Shown: positions 27,687 to 37,147, counted from the stretch's first letter. The stretch is DNA of 64,000 bases from Prosthecodimorpha staleyi (GCF_018729455.1 NZ_JAHHZF010000001.1:616591-680590); one strand, 5' to 3'. A program made the numbers and translations. Notes: generated by a model not told the origin, from the letters alone.

Positions 27687-28244
27687 ATGGGTTGGCACCG
27701 CGCCATTGCTGTTTCGCTGTCACTGGCGCTCGCCGGATGCGCCGGCTACGTGCCGCCGCCGCCCGCCTTCCATGCCGTGCTCAACGAACCCTATCGCTTC
27801 GATTCCGGTGATCGTCTGCGCATTACCGTGTTCGAGCAGCCGAGCCTGACCAACAGCTATGTGGTCGACCAGGCCGGCTATATCGCCTTCCCGCTGGTCA
27901 ATCTCGTGCCGGCGCGCGGCCGCACCGCCGACCAGCTCGCCGCCGAACTCGGCCTGAAGCTCCGCAACGGCTTCCTGCGCAACCCGGACGTCTCGGTCGA
28001 GGTCGACCAGTATCGCCCGTTCTTCGTGATGGGTGAGGTGCGCAATGCCGGCCAGTATCCCTATGTGCCGGGCATGACCGCGCAGAATGCAATCGCCATC
28101 GCGGGCGGCTTCACGGCCCGCGGCAACCAGTCGGCCGTCGACATCACCCGGCAGATCAACGGCGAGGTCATGACCGGCCGCGTGCCGACCTCGGACCCGA
28201 TCCGCGCCGGCGATACGATCTATGTCCGCGAGCGCCTGTTCTGA
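27687..28244 (+). CDS. polysaccharide export lipoprotein (Wza/ExoF type)
   Basis: A 185-residue outer-membrane-associated protein. The N-terminus has a lipoprotein signal with lipobox LAGC (cysteine at about residue 18). A polysaccharide-biosynthesis/export domain follows (YRFDSGDRLRITVFEQPSL, IAFPLVNLVPARGRT) and then one SLBB-like repeat (FVMGEVRNAGQYPYVPGMT), ending DTIYVRERLF. It forms or gates the outer-membrane exit for the polymer and works with the divergent Wzz-like protein. It is shorter than E. coli Wza (about 380), as is usual in this group. Confidence 0.92.
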   Translation: MGWHRAIAVSLSLALAGCAGYVPPPPAFHAVLNEPYRFDSGDRLRITVFEQPSLTNSYVVDQAGYIAFPLVNLVPARGRTADQLAAELGLKLRNGFLRNPDVSVEVDQYRPFFVMGEVRNAGQYPYVPGMTAQNAIAIAGGFTARGNQSAVDITRQINGEVMTGRVPTSDPIRAGDTIYVRERLF

Positions 28245-28288
28245 CCCCTGCCCGACCCTGCCGGACGAAGAGACCGTCCGTCTCGAAA

Positions 28289-29710
28289 TCAACGAACGAT
28301 CGCAAACACCATCCTCATGATCTCATAGGTGCCCGGCACCGATCCCGGATCGCATCGGACGTTGTCCGGGCAGAGCGGGGTCGTATTGATGATATACGAC
28401 CCGAACCAAAGCCCCTTTTCGACCCGGACGCCTCGACTTTCTCGGATCGCCTCTCCGTGCGGATCCTCGCCGAAAGCAAAGAGGTCCATGTTCGACGTCT
28501 GGGGAACCCTCAGCAGGACCATGGCGATGACATAACCGGGCCAGTCCGGCCGGCGCACCGCAGCGCGGATATAGGGATCGGCGTTCTGGGCCGCGATGAC
28601 CAGTGGAATTCCGGTCGACAGCGGTTGCGAATTCGAAAACGCGATCTCCGTGACGGTCTGTTCCGTCAGCCGGAACAGGCACTCGGCGCCGATCCGATCG
28701 AGGTACTTGTCGATCAAAGCATCGGCAGCCTGGCATGCAGCCTCGGAACTGACCGATGCGGACATCTGCACGCCGGTACCGTAGATCAGTCTGGCGATGC
28801 CTTGGGGCGGCGACACCAGGGCCTCGCACTCGAGAGCAATCTCCTGCGACAGCAAGGTGAAGTTTCGGCAGTTGGAGACACGGCCGATCGATGTCAGGGA
28901 GCCGTAGCGATAGGGTTGCTCCGGCAAGCCGCGGAACCAAGCCATCAGATCGCTGACTTTTCCGGCCCATTTCGCGAGGGTCCGGTCATGATGGGCGTAG
29001 TCCCACGTCTCAAACGGCTTGAGCGTCTTCTGATTGCGGCCGTCGACCTGACCGCGCCGGATCTTGATTTCGTATTCCTCGTATGACTTCGTGAAGTAAT
29101 GATTCAGGCAGACAAATTCTTCGGATCGAAAACCTGCTTGCACGACCCAATCTTCTCTGATCGGGACTCCCGCGTCGTTGACGGTCCGGCCGGAATCGGT
29201 CGAACAATTGTGAACGAACATTACGTGTACCCGAGCGGGACGGACGATACACTTCGCCACAAGTGAGATTTCGGGGTCGCAGGCGGTGTAGTTTTCGATG
29301 ACGAGCCCGTTCGGTTTCGTCCGATGCCCCGAATGACCGAAGAAACGCCAAAGAATCAGGACCTGATCGGCATCGATGGTATTCAGGAATGCCGGCATGC
29401 TTTCATGCTGCTTCAGCACGAAGAATTCATCGATATCAATGAACGCCATCCACTGGCTATGAACCCCGAATATCTTGGCAGCATAGCCGTAGGCGTCGTA
29501 CTGGCCGGGGAAGACGGGCCATTGGATATAGGTTACATAGCCATACTTGATATAGGGCGCCAGAACCTTGGCGGTGTCATCCGTGGAACCATTGTCGAAG
29601 ATATAGAAATGCTCGAATCCGATCAGTATGTGATAGGCCAGCCACTCCTCGATGTAAGCGGATTCATCTTTTACGATCGCGACCGCCGTCAGGCAAAATA
29701 CCTCTTTCAT
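28289..29710 (-). CDS. glycosyltransferase of the GT92/Glyco_tranf_2_4 type
   Basis: A 473-residue protein whose first 250 residues are a GT-A glycosyltransferase of the DUF23/GT92 kind: TAVAIVKDESAYIEEWLAYH, FDNGSTDDT and the metal-binding FIDIDEFF (D.D motif), followed by HYFTKSYEEY. The C-terminal half (about residues 270-473) is unlike anything I recognise and may bind acceptor. The gene and its FkbM neighbour are clearly AT-richer than the surrounding polysaccharide genes, suggesting recent acquisition. It converges on the wza-like gene. Confidence 0.85.
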   Translation of the reverse strand: MKEVFCLTAVAIVKDESAYIEEWLAYHILIGFEHFYIFDNGSTDDTAKVLAPYIKYGYVTYIQWPVFPGQYDAYGYAAKIFGVHSQWMAFIDIDEFFVLKQHESMPAFLNTIDADQVLILWRFFGHSGHRTKPNGLVIENYTACDPEISLVAKCIVRPARVHVMFVHNCSTDSGRTVNDAGVPIREDWVVQAGFRSEEFVCLNHYFTKSYEEYEIKIRRGQVDGRNQKTLKPFETWDYAHHDRTLAKWAGKVSDLMAWFRGLPEQPYRYGSLTSIGRVSNCRNFTLLSQEIALECEALVSPPQGIARLIYGTGVQMSASVSSEAACQAADALIDKYLDRIGAECLFRLTEQTVTEIAFSNSQPLSTGIPLVIAAQNADPYIRAAVRRPDWPGYVIAMVLLRVPQTSNMDLFAFGEDPHGEAIRESRGVRVEKGLWFGSYIINTTPLCPDNVRCDPGSVPGTYEIMRMVFAIVR

Positions 29711-29769
29711 GGGCGCCTCTCTTCACAATAATATTTATGAACGCGAATAAATTTTTCTTCAAAACGCCA

Positions 29770-30324
29770 TCAAGTCCAATCAACGAGATCGACAGTCGCC
29801 GAAACCTTTGCATAAATCTTGTCGTGGTACGCCTTCGTAATCTCCGGGAACCGATCGTAGTGCCACTCGCATCGGAGTTGATTGACCAGAGAGAGCGCGC
29901 CGTTCGACAGCATCTTTTCCAGAACTTTGTATTCCGCGCCTTCGATATCCATTTTTACGATGATGTGATCCTCCCGGCTGAAATTCGCCAAAAGCCATCG
30001 GCTGAAATCGATCGAGGGCGTGTCGTGCGGCCGGTCATAGTTGATCGGCGACCAGCCGCGGTCGACATACTCGACCTTGCCCGGAACCACCGTGGACGCC
30101 GATGCGTGTTCGGATTGGAACAGGCTGATCGTGCCGTCCGATATCCATGCCGCACCCCAGATCACACAGATATCTCGCCCGATCTTCAAACCCTTCTGAT
30201 GAATCGCGGGGATCAATTTCAGGTTTGGTTCGAATGCAAATGCCAAGAATCCGGGATTTTCTTGCAGGAACGCGCAGACCGTGTTTCCGACATTGGCGCC
30301 GAGATCAATGTAAACGTTTCTCAT
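29770..30324 (-). CDS. FkbM-family methyltransferase
   Basis: A 184-residue SAM-dependent O-methyltransferase, likely modifying a sugar of the polysaccharide. Visible are motif I VYIDLGANVGNT at residues 4-15, AFEPN and the FkbM signature KMDIEGAEYKVLEKM. I start at the ATG at 30324 because GAAGG lies 6 bases ahead of it; an ATG nine codons upstream is possible but has no ribosome site. It lies 59 bases upstream of the GT92 gene on the same strand and shares its low GC, so the two probably form one acquired cassette. Confidence 0.88.
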   Translation of the reverse strand: MRNVYIDLGANVGNTVCAFLQENPGFLAFAFEPNLKLIPAIHQKGLKIGRDICVIWGAAWISDGTISLFQSEHASASTVVPGKVEYVDRGWSPINYDRPHDTPSIDFSRWLLANFSREDHIIVKMDIEGAEYKVLEKMLSNGALSLVNQLRCEWHYDRFPEITKAYHDKIYAKVSATVDLVDWT

Positions 30325-30861
30325 TGCGACCTTCGTTCCTTGGAAATTCAAGCGGACCCGACGGAGGCAGGTCCATATATGGAATCCGAATAGACTGAAT
30401 GAGATTCAGATGTGTCTATATGACAGACCCACGGGGCTGGGAAAATCGCGTATTCCCGTATGCCGTATGGAAAGGCACGCAGCGCCGCGACCGCCCGCCC
30501 CCTTGGCCCGCGTGGCGGCACGGCCCCCGAAGCCCGGTCGGCCCCATCCCACGGACGAAGCCCGCCGGGATCGTTGACGGGCGTTCCGGCGCATACGGCG
30601 TGCGCAACACAGGGATCGCCCGGCCGGGGCATCGTGCGACCAGCGTCCTGCGGCGCCAAAGACGATGGATGGTCCACCGCCGGACGCAGCCCTGCGACGT
30701 GCCGACGCATTTGAATGGTTTTAAACTCACAGATCTTAAGGTTAATTTTATTTTACTGGCGCCGCCTGCGCGTTCATGTCTCCGTTTAAACTCCTGGCTC
30801 ATTCGCTTCGGCTTATCTAGTCGAAACCAGATGCGAAACGCGCATGGTTTCGAGGACGGAC
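30325..30861. other. intergenic region with candidate promoter, no gene
   Basis: No convincing gene is visible in this 537-base gap between the divergent FkbM and GT4 genes. Its right part (about 30710-30770) is very AT-rich. On the plus strand TTGAAT (30711-30716) and TCTTAA (30734-30739) are 17 bases apart and could drive the GT4-wcaJ-ligase operon with a leader of about 120 bases. Confidence 0.4.
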
Positions 30862-32058
30862 ATGGCCGACGGCAAGTCCCTGCGTATCGTGCATTGTCTC
30901 CGGGCACCCGTCGGCGGTGTGTTCCGGCATGTCGAGGATCTGGTCCGTCACCAGGCGGCGGCCGGACACGCGGTCGGTCTGGTCTGTGCGACCGGCTCCG
31001 GCACCGGCCACGAAGCGCAGCGTCTTGACGATCTCGCCGGCGATCTGGCCCTCGGCGTTCACCGCGTGCCCATGGGCCGTTCGATCGGCCCCGGCGATGG
31101 GGTCGCTGCGGCGCGGCTGTGGCGCCGGCTGGCGCCGCTCCGGCCCGACATCCTGCACGGCCACGGCGCCAAGGGCGGCACCTTCGCGCGCCTCGTCGGC
31201 CAGGCGCTGCGGCTCGGCGGCATCCCGGTCGCCCGGCTCTATTCGCCGCATGGCGGCTCGCTGCACTACGCGCCGGCAAGCCTGGAGGGCCGCGTCTATT
31301 TCGCGGTCGAGCGGGCGCTGGAGCGACTGACCGAAAGCCTGGTCTTCGTCTCACGGTTCGAGGAGGCGGTCTACCGGGCCAAGATCGGCACGCCGCGCTG
31401 CCGGTCGAGCCTGATCTATAACGGCGTCGCGGCCGCGGAGTTCGAGCCGGTCGCAGCCGATCCCGACGCAGCGGATTTCGTCTGCGTCGGCGAGATGCGC
31501 GACCTGAAGGGCACTGACCTGGTCATTGAGGCGGTGGCGCGCCTGCATGCGGCGGGCCGGACCGTGACGGCCGCCCTGATCGGTCCCGGCACCGAGCGCG
31601 CCCGCTATGAAGCCCTGGCCAAGGAGCGCGGATTGCAGGGTGTCGTCACCTTCGGCGAGTCCATGCCGATCCGGCGCGCGCTGGCCCGGGGCCGGACCGT
31701 GCTGGTGCCCTCGCGTGCCGAATCCCTGCCCTACATCGTGTTGGAAACGATCGCCGCCGCGCGTCCGCTGATCGCCACCGCCGTCGGCGGCATACCGGAG
31801 ATCTTCGCGGCCGAGGCCGGGCGCCTGATCGCGCCCGGCGGGGTCCCGCCGCTGGCCGACGCCATGGCGGGGGGGCGCGGCGACCCGCGCGGCCATCAGG
31901 ACCGCGCCGCGAACCTTGCGGCCGCGATCCGTCCGACCTTTTCGAGCGCCGCCATGGCGGGTTCGATGGAAGCCCTCTACCGCAGCCTGGTGGCGCCGCG
32001 CACCGCCGCCGCTCCCGATCCATCGTCAAGTCTGCCGGTCACAAGCCGCAACCGCTGA
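30862..32058 (+). CDS. GT4-family glycosyltransferase
   Basis: A 398-residue GT-B glycosyltransferase that adds a sugar to the lipid-linked repeat. The N-terminal acceptor domain opens with LRIVHCLRAPVGGVFRHVEDL; the donor domain has GEMRDLKGTDLVIEA and the E..P..VLE motif in SRAESLPYIVLETIAAARPLIAT. I prefer the ATG at 30862 over 30844 because GAGG lies 6-9 bases ahead. First gene of a plus-strand operon with the priming transferase and ligase. Confidence 0.9.
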   Translation: MADGKSLRIVHCLRAPVGGVFRHVEDLVRHQAAAGHAVGLVCATGSGTGHEAQRLDDLAGDLALGVHRVPMGRSIGPGDGVAAARLWRRLAPLRPDILHGHGAKGGTFARLVGQALRLGGIPVARLYSPHGGSLHYAPASLEGRVYFAVERALERLTESLVFVSRFEEAVYRAKIGTPRCRSSLIYNGVAAAEFEPVAADPDAADFVCVGEMRDLKGTDLVIEAVARLHAAGRTVTAALIGPGTERARYEALAKERGLQGVVTFGESMPIRRALARGRTVLVPSRAESLPYIVLETIAAARPLIATAVGGIPEIFAAEAGRLIAPGGVPPLADAMAGGRGDPRGHQDRAANLAAAIRPTFSSAAMAGSMEALYRSLVAPRTAAAPDPSSSLPVTSRNR

Positions 32059-32071
32059 ACCGGAATCGTCC

Positions 32072-33649
32072 ATGTCCGTACAGCCGACCCATATCGATCC
32101 GAAACCCGCCGCCGCGCCCTCCGCCGAGGGAGAGCCGAACCTGCGCCTGGTCCATCCCGCCCCGGAACCTGTCGCCGGCAAGACCGACGATCCGGCGCTG
32201 GCCACCGCGGTCTCGGCGCTGGTGGCGAAATGCCTGACCGACAAGCCGATGTCGATGTCGATCCTGGCCGGAGCGGTGCGCGCGCTGGACTTCGCCGCCG
32301 TCTTCGCGCTCGGGGCGCTGACCTTCTGGATCTACGTGCCCGATCCGGAGGCCGACCGGGCGCTGTACTTCTCGGTCGCGCTGCTCGCGGCAGTCGTCAA
32401 CACGATGTATGTGCATTCGTCCGGCGGCTACACGCTGCCCGGCATCCTGCCCTATGCGCGCACGGTGCGCCGGGTGCTGGCGGCGTGGTCGGCGGTGTTC
32501 GCGACGCTAGCCGTGGTCGTCTTCTTCATGAAGATCGGCACGGATCTGTCGCGCGTCTGGCTGGCCTTGTGGTTCCTGTCGGGCGCGGCCTTCCTGGCCG
32601 TCGAGCGCGCATTGCTCGCCTCGGTGGCGCGGCGCTGGATCCGGATGGGGCGCCTGGCGCGGCGGGCCGTGATCGTCGGCGGCGGCCAGGCGGCGGCCGA
32701 CCTGATCCAGTCGCTGGAAGCCCAGCCCGACAACGACATCCGCATCTGCGGCGTCTTCGACGACCGCAAGGACAGCCGCTCGCCCGCCGTGGTGGCCGGC
32801 TATCCGCGCCTCGGCACGATCGACGAACTGGTCGAGTTCGGCCGCATCGGCAAGATCGACATGCTGATCGTCACCCTGCCGCTGACCGCGGAGGCGCGCG
32901 TCCTGCAGCTGCTCAAGAAGCTCTGGGTGCTGCCGGTCGACATCCGCCTCTCGGCCCATGCCAGCAAGCTGAAGTTCCGGCCGCGCTCCTATTCCTATGT
33001 CGGCACGGTGCCGCTGTTCGACGTGGTCGACAAGCCGCTGGCCGACTGGGACCGGGTCATGAAGCGCGCCTTCGACCTGACCTTCGGTCTGCTGGCGCTC
33101 CTCGCCCTGATGCCGATCATGGTCGGCGCCGCGATCGCCATCAAGTTCGACAGCCGCGGCCCGATCTTCTTCCGGCAGAAGCGCTACGGCTTCAACAACG
33201 AGCTGATCGACGTGTGGAAGTTCCGCTCGATGTATGTCGACCAGGCCGATGCCGACGCCGCCAGGCTGGTGACGCGCGGCGATCCGCGCGTGACGCGGGT
33301 CGGCCGCTTCATCCGTCGCACCTCGATCGACGAATTGCCGCAGCTCTTCAACGTCATCGCCGGCACGCTGTCGCTGGTCGGCCCGCGCCCGCACGCACTC
33401 TCTGCCAAGGCCGACAACCAGCTCTACGAGCAGGTCGTCGACAGTTACTTCGCCCGCCACCGCGTCAAGCCCGGCGTCACCGGCTGGGCGCAGATCAACG
33501 GCTGGCGCGGCGAGACCGACACCTCCGACAAGATCGAGCGGCGCGTGGAGTGCGACCTCTACTATATCGAGAACTGGTCGATCGCCTTCGATCTCTACAT
33601 CCTGTTCGCGACGCCCTTGAGGCTGCTGTCGAGCGAGAACGCCTATTGA
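32072..33649 (+). CDS. undecaprenyl-phosphate hexose-1-phosphate transferase (WcaJ type)
   Basis: A 525-residue polyisoprenyl-phosphate transferase that starts repeat-unit assembly by moving a sugar-1-phosphate, usually glucose, onto undecaprenyl phosphate. After a cytosolic leader come four membrane segments, a Rossmann-like domain (AVIVGGGQAAADLI), a fifth hydrophobic segment and the catalytic domain (about 325-525) with MKRAFDLTFGLLALLAL, KFRSM, TRVGRFIRRTSIDELPQLFNV, GPRPHA and PGVTGWAQINGWRGET. Its TGA overlaps the ligase ATG, so they are coupled. Confidence 0.94.
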   Translation: MSVQPTHIDPKPAAAPSAEGEPNLRLVHPAPEPVAGKTDDPALATAVSALVAKCLTDKPMSMSILAGAVRALDFAAVFALGALTFWIYVPDPEADRALYFSVALLAAVVNTMYVHSSGGYTLPGILPYARTVRRVLAAWSAVFATLAVVVFFMKIGTDLSRVWLALWFLSGAAFLAVERALLASVARRWIRMGRLARRAVIVGGGQAAADLIQSLEAQPDNDIRICGVFDDRKDSRSPAVVAGYPRLGTIDELVEFGRIGKIDMLIVTLPLTAEARVLQLLKKLWVLPVDIRLSAHASKLKFRPRSYSYVGTVPLFDVVDKPLADWDRVMKRAFDLTFGLLALLALMPIMVGAAIAIKFDSRGPIFFRQKRYGFNNELIDVWKFRSMYVDQADADAARLVTRGDPRVTRVGRFIRRTSIDELPQLFNVIAGTLSLVGPRPHALSAKADNQLYEQVVDSYFARHRVKPGVTGWAQINGWRGETDTSDKIERRVECDLYYIENWSIAFDLYILFATPLRLLSSENAY

Positions 33650-34923
33650 TGAGCGTCGCGGCCGCCCAGCTCCCGGCCGGCAGCGGCCGGCCGCGCATCG
33701 GCCTCGCCCGGTTCGGCGACGCGATGCTGTTTCTCGGCGTCGCATCCGGTTCGGTCGTGATGATCGAGCCGGCGCCCTACGACCTGATCCTGGTTGCCAT
33801 GGGCCTGTTCGCCTTCGTGCTCGGCCTGCGCATCCCGCGCGCCATGGGACCGCTGCTCGTCCTCCTGCTGCTGTTCCAGGTCGGCGGCCTCCTGGTCATG
33901 ACCCAGCCACTCCTGGAGAAGGAGAAGTCGCCGCAGTTCGTGGCGATCTCGCTGTTCCTGGCCTTCACCTGCATTTTCTTCGCCGCCACAGTCGCGGCGC
34001 GCCCGAAGCGCATCGAGCTGATCGTCAACGCCATGATCCTGGCCGCCGTGATCGCCGCGGTGCTCGGCATCATGGGCTATCTGTTCCATATCGAATCCCT
34101 GACCCGCTACGACCGCGCCAAGGGCGCCTTCAAGGATCCGAACGTCTTCGGGCCGTTCATGGTCCTGCCGCTCCTGGTCTTGGCCCGCGACTTCCTGACC
34201 CGGCCGGTGCGCGAGGTCTGGTGGAAGGCGGCACCGATCCTGGTCATCCTGGTCGGCGTTCTGTTCTCCTTCTCGCGCGCCGCCTGGTTCCTGGCCGTGT
34301 TCGGCCTCGTGCTGCTGGCCTTCGTGGTGTTCCTCAACGAGCGCTCGGTGAAGGGACGCCTCCGACTGATCGGCATCGCGGCGGCCGGCGCGGCGGCGGT
34401 CGTGCTGGTGCTGGTCGCGATCCTCGCCGACGAGACCACGCGCGAATTCCTGATGAACCGCGCCAAGCTGGTGCAGGACTATGACGGCGCCCGGCTCGGT
34501 CGCCTCGCCCGCCACCTGATCGGCTTCCTCTGGGTGACCGAACTGCCGCTCGGGCTTGGGCCGCTCGATTTCGGCTACTATTACGGCGAGGATCCGCACA
34601 ACGTCTATCTGAAGGGCTTCCTGGCCTATGGCTGGCTCGGCGGCCTCTCCTATCTGGTCCTGGTCTTCTGGACCATCGGCGCGCTGTTCCCGCTGATGTT
34701 CAAGCCGCGCCCCTGGCAGCCCTACGCCCAGGTGGTCTGGGTCTGCCTGATCGGCCATCTGGTCATCGGCTGGATCATCGACAGCGACCACTGGCGCCAC
34801 TTCTTCATGCTCTGGGGTCTCGCCTGGGGGATGATCGCGCTGGAGGCGGCGCATCGGCGCAAAGTGGCGCGAGCCCAGCCGGCACAGCCCGTCATTGGCG
34901 CATTCGAGGCCGCCCGGACTTGA
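33649..34923 (+). CDS. O-antigen ligase/polymerase (Wzy_C) family protein
   Basis: A 424-residue inner-membrane protein with about 11 membrane segments and a large periplasmic loop containing a Wzy_C-type region: SFSRAAWFLAVFGLVLLAF, then GLGPLDFGYYYGEDPHNVYLKGFLAYGWLGGL, the PHN motif typical of ligases and Wzy polymerases. In this locus it most likely polymerises the repeat unit, since no other Wzy is present. It overlaps wcaJ by one base. Confidence 0.88.
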   Translation: MSVAAAQLPAGSGRPRIGLARFGDAMLFLGVASGSVVMIEPAPYDLILVAMGLFAFVLGLRIPRAMGPLLVLLLLFQVGGLLVMTQPLLEKEKSPQFVAISLFLAFTCIFFAATVAARPKRIELIVNAMILAAVIAAVLGIMGYLFHIESLTRYDRAKGAFKDPNVFGPFMVLPLLVLARDFLTRPVREVWWKAAPILVILVGVLFSFSRAAWFLAVFGLVLLAFVVFLNERSVKGRLRLIGIAAAGAAAVVLVLVAILADETTREFLMNRAKLVQDYDGARLGRLARHLIGFLWVTELPLGLGPLDFGYYYGEDPHNVYLKGFLAYGWLGGLSYLVLVFWTIGALFPLMFKPRPWQPYAQVVWVCLIGHLVIGWIIDSDHWRHFFMLWGLAWGMIALEAAHRRKVARAQPAQPVIGAFEAART

Positions 34924-35150
34924 CGGTGTCGATTTCCCGACGCCTCATGTCGTCCCGCAGCCAGCCGGATGCCTTCACCTCGCCTTGACTGCATATCGGC
35001 CGGACCGGCGTCGGCGGGGCTCGAAGCCCCTCATGACGCCATGACAAAAATGCGGTCGCGCTCGGACAAGGGATGATGTCCGATCGACGCGCGGAAAGGT
35101 CGCTGGTGGGACAGGGGCGGTCGCACGGACCGATGGCTGGGAGGCGCGCG

Positions 35151-36152
35151 ATGAACATCAGACCCGAGATCGGTTCGACGCATACGATCGGGTTCCTCCT
35201 GGTCCCGAACTTCTCGATGATCGCCTTCGCGTCGGCGATCGAGGTGCTGCGGCTGGCCAACTACGTCACCGGCCAGAAGCTGTTCGCCTGGAAGCTCTAT
35301 TCGCCGGAGGGCGTGCCGGTCGAGGCCTCGAACGGCGTCTCGGTCTCGGTCGACGGGTCCTACCGCGACATCGGACCAATGCCGGAGATCATCGTCTCCG
35401 CCGGTCTCGACGTGCAGAAATACGACCACTCCATCCTGATCGCGAAGCTGCGCAAGCTCGCCTTCTACGGCGTCTCGATCGGTGCCGTTTGCACCGGCAC
35501 CTATGTGCTGGCCAAGGCCGGCCTGCTCGACGGCTACCGCTGCGCCATCCATTGGGAGAATTACGACAGCTTCCGCGAGGAGTTTCCCGAGATCGAGGTC
35601 ACCCAGGAACTGTTCGAATTCGACCGCAACCGCTTCACCTGCGCGGGCGGCACGGCGGCCGTCGACATGATGCTGGCGCTGGTGGCGACCAAGAAGGGCC
35701 AGGCGGTCGCGGCGCTGGTCACCGACGAGATGATCCACCACCGAATGCGCGACAGCCACGAGCGCCAGCGCATGGAACTGAGGGCGCGGCTCGGCGTGTC
35801 GCACCCGAAGCTGCTCGCGGTCATCGCCGAGATGGACAAGCGGCTGGAACGGCCGCTCTCCTGCGCCCAGCTCGCCAAACTGGTCAGCCTGTCGCCGCGC
35901 CAGCTCGAACGGCTGTTCCAGCGCTATCTCGACGCCACCCCGACCCGCTACTATCTCGGCCTGCGCCTCAACCGGGCGCGCCACCTGATCCGCCAGACCT
36001 CGATGCCGATCCTGTCGGTCGGGCTCGCCTGCGGGTTCGTTTCCGCCTCGCATTTCTCCAAATGCTACAGCGAGTTCTTCAAGCGCACGCCGTCCGAGGA
36101 GCGCAACGGCATGCGCACCGAGAAGCGCGTCGAGGTGCTGGAGGCGCCCTGA
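35151..36152 (+). CDS. GlxA-family transcriptional regulator (DJ-1/PfpI domain plus AraC DNA-binding domain)
   Basis: A 333-residue regulator. The N-terminal class I glutamine amidotransferase-like domain (about 10-195) has VSIGAVCTGTYVLAKAGLLDG with the nucleophile-elbow cysteine and TCAGGTAAVDMML. The AraC domain (about 230-325) holds two helix-turn-helix units, including LSPRQLERLFQRYL and GFVSASHFSKCYSEFFKRTPSE. I start at 35151 because GGGAGG precedes it by 6 bases; earlier in-frame ATGs lack this. Relatives control choline, carnitine, betaine or arginine metabolism; no such genes are adjacent, so its target is unknown. Confidence 0.92.
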   Translation: MNIRPEIGSTHTIGFLLVPNFSMIAFASAIEVLRLANYVTGQKLFAWKLYSPEGVPVEASNGVSVSVDGSYRDIGPMPEIIVSAGLDVQKYDHSILIAKLRKLAFYGVSIGAVCTGTYVLAKAGLLDGYRCAIHWENYDSFREEFPEIEVTQELFEFDRNRFTCAGGTAAVDMMLALVATKKGQAVAALVTDEMIHHRMRDSHERQRMELRARLGVSHPKLLAVIAEMDKRLERPLSCAQLAKLVSLSPRQLERLFQRYLDATPTRYYLGLRLNRARHLIRQTSMPILSVGLACGFVSASHFSKCYSEFFKRTPSEERNGMRTEKRVEVLEAP

Positions 36153-36213
36153 TCGCGGCGGCGGTTGCGCGCCTGAGCGTCCAGGCGGGAACGGCCGCCC
36201 CGGCGCCGGCCGG

Positions 36214-36879
36214 TCAGCCGAGCACGTCGAAGCCCTGGCTCCAGAAGTCGGCTTCCAGACGGCTCGCCCGGCCGAAGGTCTCGGCCAGATCGTCGAAGCG
36301 GGCTTCCGTCAGGGCGAGACGGGCGAGCCGGTCGAGATTGGCGCGGGCCGATCGGGCGACCTCCTGATAGAGCGGCCCGGAATATTCCAGGATCCAGTCG
36401 CGATAGGGATTGCTCTCGGAAACCCCGCCCGGCCGACGGGCGAGCGCCGCGGCGATCTCGGCATAGCCGACGACGCAGGGCGCCAGCGCCACGTAGAGAT
36501 CGAGCAGGTCGCCGCGCTGGCCGCAATCGAGCACGAAGCGCGTATAGGCGATCGTCGCCCGGCCCTCCGGCGCGCGCTCCAGGTCGGACGGGCCGAGGCC
36601 CCAGCCGGCGCAGAGACGGACATGCAGATCCATCTCGGTATCGAGGATCGCCTTCACGCCCGACAGGGCGGTGCGCATCTCGTCGAGCGTGCGGCTCTTG
36701 TAGACGGCGAGCGCATAGGCGCGGGCGAACTGGATCAGGAACAGGTAGTCCTGCACCAGATAGGCCTGGAAGGCGGCGGCCGGCAGGGTGCCGTCGCCGA
36801 GACCGTCGACGAAGGGATGGGCCACATAGGCGCGCCAATCATCCGGACGGGCGGCGCGCAGGCGGTCGAAGAGGTCCAT
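36214..36879 (-). CDS. tenA: TenA family protein (aminopyrimidine aminohydrolase / thiaminase II)
   Basis: A 221-residue all-helical cytosolic enzyme that salvages degraded thiamine pyrimidines. Family features are the aromatic YLVQDYLFLIQFARAYA segment, the catalytic cysteine in ALAPCVVGYAEI and the ending ASRLEADFWSQGFDVLG with the conserved late glutamate. The ATG at 36879 gives a normal N-terminus (MDLFDRLRAARPDDW). It is alone, with no thi genes or TPP riboswitch nearby. Confidence 0.9.
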   Translation of the reverse strand: MDLFDRLRAARPDDWRAYVAHPFVDGLGDGTLPAAAFQAYLVQDYLFLIQFARAYALAVYKSRTLDEMRTALSGVKAILDTEMDLHVRLCAGWGLGPSDLERAPEGRATIAYTRFVLDCGQRGDLLDLYVALAPCVVGYAEIAAALARRPGGVSESNPYRDWILEYSGPLYQEVARSARANLDRLARLALTEARFDDLAETFGRASRLEADFWSQGFDVLG

Positions 36880-36961
36880 GAGGTGTCTTCCGGCTCGCTC
36901 AGGGGACGCTGGATGCCGCCGGCCCGAGAGCGATGGCGGCGGCGGGGATCGGCGGCAAAGG

Positions 36962-37009
36962 GTTCGGGCGGCCAACTGTTCGGGAGGCCAACGATTCGGG
37001 AGGCAGGGT
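36962..37009. repeat. three tandem copies of a 16-base repeat
   Basis: Units gttcgggcggccaact (36962-36977), gttcgggaggccaacg (36978-36993) and attcgggaggcagggt (36994-37009) are arranged head to tail in the gap between tenA and the GntR gene. The third is diverged. No function is evident. Confidence 0.7.
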
Positions 37010-37147
37010 GGTCGGGTCGTCGCGACGCAGGCGTCGCCGGCTCGCCCCTTCGCCCCTGCGGGATGCTCCGAGCCTGATACCGATCCGCGCCGACGGCTGC
37101 AATCGGCGCGCTGCCCAATGCGCGTCCGGCCCGCCCCCGGCCGCGTC

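Noticed and set aside
30399..31028. Open frame of about 200 codons across the gap before the GT4 gene
   Set aside because: Arginine/proline-rich with no ribosome site, and overlapping the well-supported start of the GT4 gene.
36880..37147. Possible TPP riboswitch upstream of tenA
   Set aside because: No CUGAGA core or other conserved thi-box segments are present on the minus strand; the gap holds only a short tandem repeat.
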